From Petropleomorpha daqingensis (lineage in GTDB: Bacteria; Actinomycetota; Actinomycetes; Mycobacteriales; Geodermatophilaceae): a stretch of 64,000 bases of DNA. The notes under the pieces were generated by a model, which was not told where the DNA came from, ran no database searches, and saw nothing but the letters and a program-made list of their open reading frames with translations. Within the stretch, counting starts at the first letter, position 1, and every line of letters starts with the position of its first letter. The position numbers and the translations under genes are program-made. The DNA lies in contig NZ_JACBZT010000001.1 of assembly GCF_013408985.1 (NCBI RefSeq), forward strand, positions 3,286,001 to 3,350,000. The letters run 5' to 3'. This document shows, piece by piece, positions 29,823-37,355 of the stretch.

Positions 29823-30311
29823 ATGCGCGTTTTCCTCGGCAGCGACCACGCGGCGTTCGAGCTCAAGGAGCACCTGGTCAAGGTGGTCGGCGAGGCCGGT
29901 CACGAGGCGATCGACTGCGGCGCCCACGTCTACGACGCCGAGGACGACTACCCGCCGTTCTGCTTCGACGTCGGCGAGCGGGTGGTGGCCGAGCCGGGCT
30001 CGCTCGGCGTCGTCCTCGGGGGATCGGGCAACGGCGAGCAGATCGCGGCCAACAAGGTGCCCGGCATCCGCGCCGCGCTGGCCTGGAACCGCGACACCGC
30101 GACGCTGGCCCGGCAGCACAACGACGCCAACGTCGTCGCGATCGGCGCCCGCCAGCACTCGCTCGACGAGGCGGCGCAGCTGGTGCTGTGGTTCCTCGAG
30201 ACGCCGTTCAGCGGCGACCCGCGGCACGTGCGCCGGATCGGGCTGGTCAGCGACTACGAGCGTGACCGGCACCGCCCGGCCGGCGGTCTCCCGACGCACA
30301 CCGAGGCGTGA
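29823..30311 (+). CDS. rpiB: Ribose-5-phosphate isomerase B
   Basis: This 162-residue RpiB/LacAB enzyme interconverts ribose-5-phosphate and ribulose-5-phosphate in the pentose phosphate pathway. It has FLGSDHAAFELKEHLVK, IDCGAHVYDAEDDYPPF (phosphate and substrate binding) and GGSGNGEQIAANKVPGIRAAL, where actinobacterial enzymes use a conserved acidic residue near this loop. The ATG is at 29823. The next gene overlaps its stop by 4 nt (GTGA), so the two are coupled. Confidence 0.95.
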   Translation: MRVFLGSDHAAFELKEHLVKVVGEAGHEAIDCGAHVYDAEDDYPPFCFDVGERVVAEPGSLGVVLGGSGNGEQIAANKVPGIRAALAWNRDTATLARQHNDANVVAIGARQHSLDEAAQLVLWFLETPFSGDPRHVRRIGLVSDYERDRHRPAGGLPTHTEA

Positions 30312-30895
30312 CCGGCGAGCACCTGCGCCGGGCGGCGGTCGCCGCCCGCGAGGTCTTCGCCGGGGCCGACCCGGCGGCCCCGGTGCCGATCATGGGCTCG
30401 GACGTCGCGCGGGTCGCCGGGCACCTGGTCACGGTGCTCGTCTGGTACGCGCAGGACCTCGCGGCCGGTCCCGAGGAGACCGGGGCGATCGAGGTCAGGG
30501 CTCTCCCGGACGCCGGCCTGCCGGTGCTGCTGCGCCAGCTCGACGCCGCGGCCACCGTGCTCGCCCGCACCGTGGACGGCGCCGGCCCGGACGAGCGCGG
30601 CTGGCACGACTGGGGGATCGCCGACGCCTCGGGCTTCGCCGGCATGGGCTGCGCCGAGCTGCTCGTGCACGCCGGTGACGTCGCCGTGGCGCTCGAGCTG
30701 CCGTGGACACCGCCCGCCGAGCTGGCCGACGCCGTCCTGGCTCGGCTGTTCCCGTGGGTGCCGGCCGACGGCGACCCGGCGGCGGCGCTGCGCTGGGCCA
30801 CCGGCCGGACCACGCTGCCCGGTCGCGAGCCGGTGAGCACCTGGCGCTGGCACTGCGCCCCGCTCGAGGAGTGGGACGGCGCCGTCCCGAGCTGA
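30308..30895 (+). CDS. Mycothiol-dependent maleylpyruvate isomerase-like (DinB-fold) protein
   Basis: This 195-residue helical protein belongs to the DinB/MDMPI_N superfamily. It shows the metal-ligand histidine pattern in VAGHLVTVLVWYAQDL and ELLVHAGDVAVAL, followed by the C-terminal part LPGREPVSTWRWHCAPLEEWDG. These proteins are commonly mycothiol-using transferases or isomerases in actinobacteria; the substrate here is unknown. It is translationally coupled to rpiB. Confidence 0.75.
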   Translation: MTGEHLRRAAVAAREVFAGADPAAPVPIMGSDVARVAGHLVTVLVWYAQDLAAGPEETGAIEVRALPDAGLPVLLRQLDAAATVLARTVDGAGPDERGWHDWGIADASGFAGMGCAELLVHAGDVAVALELPWTPPAELADAVLARLFPWVPADGDPAAALRWATGRTTLPGREPVSTWRWHCAPLEEWDGAVPS

Positions 30896-30968
30896 CGGGC
30901 TTCCCGACCGACCCGGACCTTCGCTACGGTCGCGACCACTTCCACCCCGAGCAGCAGGGGAGTTCGTC

Positions 30969-31808
30969 ATGGCCATCTCCGAGCGGGAGAACCAGGAGAT
31001 CGAGGCGGCGAACGCGTCCGGGAAGACCCCGGTGGTGTTCATCCACGGGCTCTGGCTGCTGCCGAGCAGCTGGGCCGACTGGGCGGACTTCTTCCGGGAG
31101 GCCGGGTACGCGCCGCTGACGCCGGACTGGCCGGACGACCCGGTGACGGTCGAGCAGGCCCGGGCGGAGCCGGAGGTGCTCGGCAAGAAGAGCCTCAAGC
31201 AGGTCGCCGACCACACGGCCGAGGTCATCGCCGCCCTGAACACGAAGCCCGTGGTGATGGGGCACTCGACGGGTGGCCTGGTGGCGCAGATGCTCGCCGG
31301 TCGCGGGTTGGCGGCGGCGACGGTGGCGATCGACCCCGGCGTCTTCCGCGGCGTGCTGCCGCTGCCGTTCTCGGTCCTCAAGGGCGTGGGCCCGTTCTTG
31401 CTGGACCCGCGCACGCGCGGCAAGGCGCTCACCCTCACCTTCGACCAGTTCAAGTACGGCTGGGCGAACGCGCTGGACGAGGCCGAGGCCAAGGAGCTGT
31501 ACGAGAAGTACCACGTGGCCGGCTCCGGGCAGGCGCTCGTGCAGATGGGCAACGCGAACATCAACCCCGGGACCGAGGCGAAGGTCGACACGACCAACCC
31601 CGCCCGTGGTCCGCTGCTGATCATCGACGGCGAGAAGGACCACACGGTGCCGTGGGCGATCGCGCACGCCGCCTACAACCGGCAGCGGCGCAACCCCGGC
31701 GTGACGGAGATCGTGCGGATGTCGAACCGGGGCCACTCGCTGACGATCGACCACGGCTGGCGCGAGGTCGCCCAGACCGCGCTCGACTTCGTCAAGCGCA
31801 ACACCTGA
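30969..31808 (+). CDS. Alpha/beta hydrolase
   Basis: This 279-residue hydrolase has the oxyanion segment FIHGLWLLPSSW, the nucleophile elbow GHSTGG with the catalytic serine, an acidic residue in IIDGEKDHTVPW, and the histidine in MSNRGHSLTIDHGW. No signal peptide is present, so it is cytoplasmic. The substrate is unknown; the family includes non-haem peroxidases, esterases and dehalogenases. The ATG at 30969 follows GCAGGGGAG. A terminator hairpin and then an IS630-type element lie immediately downstream. Confidence 0.88.
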   Translation: MAISERENQEIEAANASGKTPVVFIHGLWLLPSSWADWADFFREAGYAPLTPDWPDDPVTVEQARAEPEVLGKKSLKQVADHTAEVIAALNTKPVVMGHSTGGLVAQMLAGRGLAAATVAIDPGVFRGVLPLPFSVLKGVGPFLLDPRTRGKALTLTFDQFKYGWANALDEAEAKELYEKYHVAGSGQALVQMGNANINPGTEAKVDTTNPARGPLLIIDGEKDHTVPWAIAHAAYNRQRRNPGVTEIVRMSNRGHSLTIDHGWREVAQTALDFVKRNT

Positions 31809-31822
31809 AACTCGTGGAAAGC

Positions 31823-31879
31823 GGCCCCGCTGCAGGGGCCCGCGCTGAGCCTGCGAAGCGTGGGGGGGCAGCGGGGTCC
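31823..31879. terminator. Hairpin between the hydrolase gene and the IS element
   Basis: GGCCCCGCTGC at 31823-31833 pairs with GCAGCGGGGTCC at 31868-31879 with one bulge and a ~34-nt loop. Before the IS insertion it would have lain between two convergent genes (hydrolase and Eis-like), so it probably served as a terminator for one or both. Confidence 0.5.
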
Positions 31880-31884
31880 TTCTA

Positions 31885-33016
31885 GTGCCGCGGCTGCCTA
31901 CCTTTGCCCGGTAGCGGCGCTGGGTGGGGTGCCGGTCGATCTTGAACGCTGGAACGGTCGTCTCGTCTGATCCTGACTTCCCCGCAGGAGAGGCGAGATG
32001 ACCCAGCAGGTGCAGGTTCGGCCGATCAGCACCGACGAGGGCAACCGACTGCTGCGCATCGTGCGCCGTGGCACCGGGTCGGTGGTGACCTGGCGCCGGG
32101 CGCAGATGGTGCTGCTGTCGGCCCAGCGGATGCCGGTGGCCAAGATCGCCGCGGTCACCTTCACCAGCCCGGACCGGGTCCGCGACGTGCTGCACAACTT
32201 CAACACCGACGGCTTCGACTCGCTGTATCCCCGCTATGCCGGCGGGCGGCCACCCCGGTTCGACCTCAAGCAGCGCAATGAGATCAAGAAGATCGCGCTG
32301 TCCCGCCCGGCCGATCACGAGCTGCCGTTTTCCACCTGGAGCCTGGCCAAGCTGGCGGACTTCCTGGTGGCCGAGGGGGTGGTCGACGACATCTCGCACG
32401 AGGGCCTGCGCGCCGTGCTCCGCGACGCGGACGTCAGCTTTCAAGCCGTGAAGACCTGGAAGAGCAGCACCGATCCGGACTGGGCACCGATCGCCGCCGG
32501 CCGGGGCGATCCGGCGGCGCCGCGGCGTCGCCGCCGGCGGGCGGTCTACTTCCGCACCCAAGGCGTGCGGCACCTGCTCGCAGCCCTGGATCTGCACCGC
32601 GACCGGCTCTACGGCCACGTCAAAACCCGGAAGGGCCGCACCCAGTTCCTGGCCTTCTGCCGGTATCTACGGGCCCTCTATCCGCCCGAGGTGCGGCTGG
32701 GCATCGTGCTGGACAACTACAGCCCGCACCTGTCCACCCGCAAAGACGACCGGGTGGGCCGCTGGGCACTCGAGAACAACGTCGAGTTCGCCTACGTGCC
32801 CTTCTACTGCTCCTGGCTCAACCGGATCGAGCCGCAGTTCACCGCGCTGCGCTACTTCACCCTCGATGGCACCGACCACCAGACCCACGCCGAGCAGGGC
32901 CGGATGATCCGTCGCTACATCGCCTGGCGAAACCAACACGCCACCGACCCCCGGCTGCGCAAGGTGATCAAGCGAGCCTCGACCATCAAGCGGGCGAAGG
33001 TTGCCTGACGCGGCAC
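31885..33016 (+). mobile_element. IS630-family insertion sequence with TA target duplication
   Basis: The element is 1,132 bp. Its ends are imperfect inverted repeats: the left end starts GTGCCGCGGCTGCC and the right end, reversed, GTGCCGCGTCAGGC; including flanking CTA about 24 of 29 positions match. It is flanked by TA on both sides (31883-31884 and 33017-33018), the target and duplication of IS630/Tc1-mariner elements. It carries one transposase gene. It sits directly at the stop codon of the minus-strand Eis-like gene. Confidence 0.88.
31998..33008 (+). CDS. IS630-family transposase, internally deleted
   Basis: The frame encodes 336 residues. The N-terminal helix-turn-helix region (VTWRRAQMVLLSAQRMPVAK) and winged part (FSTWSLAKLADFLV) are intact. 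The DDE domain keeps the second acidic region IVLDNYSPHLS and the third, NRIEPQFTALRYF. Between TWKSSTDPDW and the basic RRRRRRAVYFRTQGVRHLLA the segment that in relatives carries the first catalytic aspartate (a C-x-D-E-F-G-P type motif) is absent. Roughly 40-50 residues seem lost in frame compared with the usual length. The protein is therefore probably inactive, though still translatable. The stop lies inside the right inverted repeat. Confidence 0.85.
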   Translation: MTQQVQVRPISTDEGNRLLRIVRRGTGSVVTWRRAQMVLLSAQRMPVAKIAAVTFTSPDRVRDVLHNFNTDGFDSLYPRYAGGRPPRFDLKQRNEIKKIALSRPADHELPFSTWSLAKLADFLVAEGVVDDISHEGLRAVLRDADVSFQAVKTWKSSTDPDWAPIAAGRGDPAAPRRRRRRAVYFRTQGVRHLLAALDLHRDRLYGHVKTRKGRTQFLAFCRYLRALYPPEVRLGIVLDNYSPHLSTRKDDRVGRWALENNVEFAYVPFYCSWLNRIEPQFTALRYFTLDGTDHQTHAEQGRMIRRYIAWRNQHATDPRLRKVIKRASTIKRAKVA

Positions 33017-34257
33017 TAGAACTCTTCGGCGCACCAGGGGGAGACGGGCCAGCCGAAGGCGGTCGCCGCCAGGGTGACCGCGCCGGGGCTGATCTCCTCG
33101 ACCTGCCCGGCCGCGGTCAGCGTGGCCAGCGAGACCCCGCCGAGGTAGGCGGCGGCGAGCGCCTCGACGTCGACCACCAGGTCGGCGTCGCGGTCGGTGC
33201 GCACGCAGCGCGCGCCGGACGGGTGGCCGCGCAGGTGCCAGCGCCCGGCGTTCCACGGGCAGAACCGGTCGCGGACCTCGAGCACCAGGTCGATCGGCGC
33301 GGGGTAGCGACGGGCCTCCAGCGCGCGGTCGACGTCCACCAGCCGCAGCCACAGCGCGTCGACCGGCGAGCTGTGCAGCGAGCGGGCGTTGGCGAGCAGG
33401 TGCCGGATCGGGTCGTCGTCCGCGGCCATCGGGTAGCGCACGTGCCGGACCAGGTCGATCGAGAGCAGGAACTGCCAGAGCGACGCGTACGCCGGCGTCG
33501 TCACCGCGCGGACGTCCTCGATCGACAGCGTGCTGTCGGGCTCGCTGTCGTCGCTCCAGGAGGCCTTCACGCGGTAGGCCGCGTACCCGGTGACCTCGCC
33601 GCCGGGCTCGGTGTGCAGGAGGTAGCGCCGGGCGGTGTAGCCGTGCCGGTCGTCCTTCTCGTCGCGCAGCGCGCGGTCCCACCAGCGCTCGTCGCGGGCC
33701 ATGCTGCCGGGCACCTCGCGGCGGATCTCGTCGAAGAGGCCGACGGCGGCGGCGCGGTAGTCGGACTCCGGCACGCTGGTGACCCGGCCCTTGCCGAGGT
33801 CGAGGTCGCGTCGCAGCGACAGCCGCTCGGTGAGCCCGGTCAGACCGCCGCGCCAGGTGGCCGGCGCGTAGCCGAAGTGGCCGTAGATCGGGTACTCGGC
33901 CGCCCAGAGCCCGGCGACCGGCTCGCGCTGCTGCTCGTGCAGCTCGGTGAGCTGGCGCCGCATGATCGAGGTCAGCACGCCCTGCCGGCGGTGGGTGGGC
34001 GAGACGGTGATCCAGGTGACGCCGGCGCACGGCACGGTCGCGCCGGGCACGGTCATCTCCAGCGAGTAGATGCCGGAGGTGGCGGCCACCCGGTCGCCGT
34101 CCCAGAGCCCGAGCGAGCGGTCCAGCTCCATGGTGGGAGCGGGCTCCTCGAGCCACGGGCCGCTCGGGTCGTCGCCGAACACGTCGTACAGGGCACGGAT
34201 GAAGGCCGGGTAGGTCTCGCGGGTCGCGGGGCGCAGCTGGCTGTCGTACTCGGGCAC
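33016..34257 (-). CDS. Eis-like GNAT N-acetyltransferase
   Basis: This 413-residue protein has the Eis architecture. The N-terminal GNAT domain (about 1-150) carries the acetyl-CoA loop VSPTHRRQGVLTSIM, and YPIYGHFGYAPATW holds the family tyrosine. A second GNAT-like domain and a C-terminal SCP2-like domain follow. It ends in CAEEF. In M. tuberculosis Eis the carboxylate of the C-terminal phenylalanine acts as the catalytic base (recalled), so the exact end of the protein matters. Here the TAG stop is formed by the TA target duplication plus the terminal base of the adjoining IS element and is unchanged from the pre-insertion sequence. Substrates may include aminoglycosides or polyamines; unknown here. 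Confidence 0.85.
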   Translation of the reverse strand: MPEYDSQLRPATRETYPAFIRALYDVFGDDPSGPWLEEPAPTMELDRSLGLWDGDRVAATSGIYSLEMTVPGATVPCAGVTWITVSPTHRRQGVLTSIMRRQLTELHEQQREPVAGLWAAEYPIYGHFGYAPATWRGGLTGLTERLSLRRDLDLGKGRVTSVPESDYRAAAVGLFDEIRREVPGSMARDERWWDRALRDEKDDRHGYTARRYLLHTEPGGEVTGYAAYRVKASWSDDSEPDSTLSIEDVRAVTTPAYASLWQFLLSIDLVRHVRYPMAADDDPIRHLLANARSLHSSPVDALWLRLVDVDRALEARRYPAPIDLVLEVRDRFCPWNAGRWHLRGHPSGARCVRTDRDADLVVDVEALAAAYLGGVSLATLTAAGQVEEISPGAVTLAATAFGWPVSPWCAEEF

Positions 34258-34310
34258 GGAGTCTGTCTACAGCGCGCCACCGACGCGACGCCAACGAGTT
34301 CTGGGGCAGC

Positions 34311-34396
34311 GTTGATCAGGTGACCTGATCAACGGCTGTCCTCCTGCACCAACGTTGCTGCGGGAGGACAGCTTTCGATCAGGTCACCTGATCACC
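34311..34396. repeat. 85-bp compound palindrome
   Basis: Three nested palindromic parts are seen: a 21-bp perfect palindrome at 34312-34332 (TTGATCAGGT-G-ACCTGATCAA), a hairpin at 34335-34372 (GCTGTCCTCC paired with GGAGGACAGC around a CAACGTTG core), and a 17-bp palindrome at 34377-34393 (GATCAGGT-C-ACCTGATC). The whole is itself an imperfect inverted repeat centred near 34353. It lies in the 152-bp gap between two minus-strand genes, about 15 bp beyond the lipoprotein stop and 55 bp before the Eis-like start. It could be a terminator, a regulator site or the footprint of a palindromic mobile element. Confidence 0.8.
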
Positions 34397-34409
34397 GCTC
34401 GGCCAGACC

Positions 34410-35180
34410 TCACGGGCCGGTGGTGACGCCGTCCTCGGCCAGGGTCACGTCACCGCAGCCGACCGACTGCGCCTCGTCGGCCTCGCTGGCCCGGGTCACG
34501 GTCACCGTGTCGGTCGCCCCGTTGCGGGCCTGCGGACCGTCCAGCGTGATGATCGTGCGCGAGATCGTCCCGGCGCCGTTGCTCTCCGGCTGGTACTTCA
34601 GCCCGACCAGGTCGGTCGTGCCGTCGCCGTTCGCGTCCACGCAGCCGACGCCGGTGCCGTAGCCGGTGAAGCCCAGGTCGAAGGCGTACTGCTGGCCCCC
34701 GGCGTTGAGCTCCGGCACGAACGAGCACGAGCTGATCCCGTACAGCAGCACCTGCCGGTTGTCCGACGCCAGCGCGATCAGCTCGCCCTTCCCGGTCACG
34801 TCGGCGACCATCACCGACCGCGCGACCGGGCTCGCCGAGCGGATCGTCGTCCCGAACGTGCCGCCGGCCGCGGTGGTGATCCCGAACGGCACGCCGCCGT
34901 CGGCCTCCGGCTGCTTGGCGATCCAGAGGGTGTCCGGCTTGCCGTCGCCGTCGACGTCCAGGGTCGGCTTGGTCACGGCGCCCGCCGGCTTGGTCGCGCC
35001 CTTCGCGGTGCACCCGCCCGCCGGGGCGGACGACGACGGGGCGGACGACGAGGCCGAGGACACCGACGACGGTGCGGACGACGACGAGGTCCCCGACGCC
35101 CCCGACGAGCCGCCCGACGACGCGCACCCGGCCACGACCAGGGGAGCGAGCAGACTGACGGCGACGCGGGCGAAGCGCAT
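34410..35180 (-). CDS. Lipoprotein with FG-GAP/VCBS-like repeats
   Basis: This 256-residue protein has a lipoprotein signal peptide ending in LLAPLVVAGC (lipobox V-A-G-C), a Ser-rich linker of about 40 residues (long runs of Ser with Ala and Pro), and a C-terminal domain with two DxDxDGxxD-type calcium-binding loops (LDVDGDGKPDTLW and VDANGDGTTDLVG) typical of FG-GAP beta-propeller blades. It should be anchored outside the membrane; the binding role is unknown. The ATG is at 35178-35180. Confidence 0.82.
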   Translation of the reverse strand: MRFARVAVSLLAPLVVAGCASSGGSSGASGTSSSSAPSSVSSASSSAPSSSAPAGGCTAKGATKPAGAVTKPTLDVDGDGKPDTLWIAKQPEADGGVPFGITTAAGGTFGTTIRSASPVARSVMVADVTGKGELIALASDNRQVLLYGISSCSFVPELNAGGQQYAFDLGFTGYGTGVGCVDANGDGTTDLVGLKYQPESNGAGTISRTIITLDGPQARNGATDTVTVTRASEADEAQSVGCGDVTLAEDGVTTGP

Positions 35181-35233
35181 GACCTGCACGTTCGTCCTTG
35201 CGGTTGCCGCGCGCAACGACCGGCGCGGCGTGT

Positions 35234-35878
35234 TCAGCTGCGCAGGTACGCGAGCGTGGCCATCACGCGGCGGTGCTGGTCCTCGTCGGGGGAGAGGTCG
35301 AGCTTGGCGAAGATGTGCTGGGTGTGCTTCTCCACCGCGCCCGGCGTCACCACGAGCAGCCGGGCGATCGCGGTGTTGGAGTGCCCCTCGGCGATCAGCC
35401 CCAGCACCTCCCGCTCGCGCGGGGTCAGCCGGCGCACCGGGTCGTCGGCCCGCCGCCGGGCGAACAGCTGCGCGACCACCTGCGGGTCGAGCACGGTCCC
35501 GCCGCCGACGACGTCCTCGAGCGCGGAGAGGAACGTGTCGACGTCGGCGACCCGGTCCTTGAGCAGGTAGCCGACCCTGCCGGCGCCGTCGGCGAGCAGC
35601 TCGTCGGCGTAGGCCACCTCGACGTACTGGGACAGCACGAGGACGGCGGTCCCCGGCACGGTCTGCCGCGCCTCGACCGCCGCCCGCAGCCCCTCGTCGG
35701 TGTGCGTCGGCGGCATCCGGACGTCGACCACCGCGACGTCGGGCCGGTGCTCCACCACCGCCTTCACCAGCGAGGGGCCGTCGGCCACCGCGGCGACGAC
35801 CTCCGCGGAGGCCTCGGCGAGCAACCGCACGAGGCCTTCGCGGAGGAGCACCGAGTCCTCGGCGAGAACTACGCGCAC
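35234..35878 (-). CDS. NarL/FixJ-family response regulator
   Basis: This 214-residue regulator has a receiver domain (VVLAEDSVLLREGLV at the start, phospho-acceptor Asp in VAVVDVRMPP, Lys in YLLKDRV) and a C-terminal LuxR-type helix-turn-helix (LTPREREVLGLIAEGHSNTAIARLL). Its GTG start at 35876-35878 lies inside the 3' end of the histidine kinase gene (10-bp overlap), so the pair is translated together. Targets are unknown; ABC-exporter and envelope genes are common for this type. Confidence 0.92.
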   Translation of the reverse strand: MRVVLAEDSVLLREGLVRLLAEASAEVVAAVADGPSLVKAVVEHRPDVAVVDVRMPPTHTDEGLRAAVEARQTVPGTAVLVLSQYVEVAYADELLADGAGRVGYLLKDRVADVDTFLSALEDVVGGGTVLDPQVVAQLFARRRADDPVRRLTPREREVLGLIAEGHSNTAIARLLVVTPGAVEKHTQHIFAKLDLSPDEDQHRRVMATLAYLRS

Positions 35879-37185
35879 GGGACCTCCGCGATCAGCCGGG
35901 TCGGGCCGCCGCGCGGGCTGTCCACGGTGAGGGCGCCGTCGACCGCGCGCAGCCGGTCGGACAGCCCGGCCAGGCCGTGCCCGGGGGCGAGCACCGCGCC
36001 GCCGCTGCCGTCGTCCTCGACCTCGACCCGCAGCAGGCCGCCGTACCGGGCCACCGACACCCGCACCGTGGTCGCGTCGCTGTGCTTGGCGGCGTTCGCC
36101 AGCGCCTCGCTGACCACGAAGTACGCGGTGTTCTCCGTGACCGGTGCCAGCCGCTCGGTGGGCAGGCCCTCGACGTCCAGCTCGACCGGCACGGGGGAGC
36201 GGGCCGAGATCGCGGCCAGCGCGGCGGCCAGGCCGCGGTCGGCCAGCACCGGCGGGGCGATGCCGCGGGAGAGCGCCCGCAGCTCCTCGAGCGTCTCGCG
36301 GGCCAGGCCGGCGGCGTCGCCGAGCGTGGTGCGGGCGGCCTCCGGGTCGCGCTCCATCTGGCGCTGCGCCCGGGCGAGGTCCATCTGCAGCCGGACCAGC
36401 CGCTGCTGCGGGCCGTCGTGGATGTCGCGCTCCAGCCGGCGCAGCTGCTCGGCCTCCGCGGCGACGGCGGCGTCGCGGCTGCCGGCCAGCCGGCCGATCT
36501 CGGCCTGCGCGGTGGCCCGCGAGGTCAGCAGCCCGCGGGCGATCTGCGCCTGCAGCAGCGCCGTGCCCCGCACCACGAACGGCAGCGTGATCGCGAACAG
36601 CAGGCCGACCAGCGCGTACGCGGTGATCCGCAGGGTGGGCGTGCTCTGGAAACCGAGCAGCTCGAACAGGTCGGTGTTGTCCGGGTCGGTGCCCGGGTCC
36701 GGCAGCGCCCAGTCGTAGGCGCCGTAGGTCAGGCCGCCGATCGTCACCGACCACCAGGTGACGGTGACGACGAAGCCCAGGATGGCGAACGGGAAGGCGA
36801 CGAACCCGTGCAGCGAGTCCAGCCAGGTCTGCGGATCGCGCAGCGGCGTGAGCATCCGGCGCAGGCGGCTGCCCTCGGGCTGCCGGTAGACCGCCTGCGG
36901 CACGTCGTAGCCGAGGACGGCCGGGATCATCGCCCGTTCGAGCATCGCGAAGCCGCGCATGACGAGGAGCGCGACGGACAGGACGGCGACGCCGACCCAG
37001 ATCACCAGCAGCCCGGCGCCGACGGACAGCCCGGTCACGACCGCGACGAACGCGGCGATGGCGATCGGGAAGCGCAGCAGGTTGTAGGCGGAGTCCGCGC
37101 CGAGCTGTGCGAGTCGCCCTCGTTGACGGAAGCCGGACGGCTTGGTCGAAGGAGTAGTCGGGAGCACGGCGGTGTCGGTGGTCAT
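35869..37185 (-). CDS. NarL-type sensor histidine kinase
   Basis: This 438-residue membrane kinase has a sensor module of about five membrane segments (residues 35-230) with paired hydrophobic stretches, followed by HisKA_3 with the phospho-accepting His in ERDIHDGPQQRLVRLQ and an HATPase_c domain (SEALANAAKHSD N-box; GHGLAGLSDR G-box). It should phosphorylate the response regulator encoded immediately downstream with a 10-bp overlap. The signal is unknown. It is divergent from the lipoprotein gene at 37356 with a 170-bp shared region. Confidence 0.92.
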   Translation of the reverse strand: MTTDTAVLPTTPSTKPSGFRQRGRLAQLGADSAYNLLRFPIAIAAFVAVVTGLSVGAGLLVIWVGVAVLSVALLVMRGFAMLERAMIPAVLGYDVPQAVYRQPEGSRLRRMLTPLRDPQTWLDSLHGFVAFPFAILGFVVTVTWWSVTIGGLTYGAYDWALPDPGTDPDNTDLFELLGFQSTPTLRITAYALVGLLFAITLPFVVRGTALLQAQIARGLLTSRATAQAEIGRLAGSRDAAVAAEAEQLRRLERDIHDGPQQRLVRLQMDLARAQRQMERDPEAARTTLGDAAGLARETLEELRALSRGIAPPVLADRGLAAALAAISARSPVPVELDVEGLPTERLAPVTENTAYFVVSEALANAAKHSDATTVRVSVARYGGLLRVEVEDDGSGGAVLAPGHGLAGLSDRLRAVDGALTVDSPRGGPTRLIAEVPCA

Positions 37186-37355
37186 GGCACCAACCTTCGG
37201 GCGGACGGGGACGTCGTCCCAGCCCGCTGCCTGGCCGAACCGGGGTCGGGCTGGCCCGACTGCGCTGCGCTGGTCATGTCGGGCGTCGATGCTCCCCGCG
37301 GCGACTCGCCGGTGTCCAGTGACCGGCAGCTCGTGTCCCCGTTAGTGTCGGAATC

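Noticed and set aside
31998-33008. Active IS630 transposase
   Set aside because: The segment with the first catalytic Asp is missing despite the open frame.
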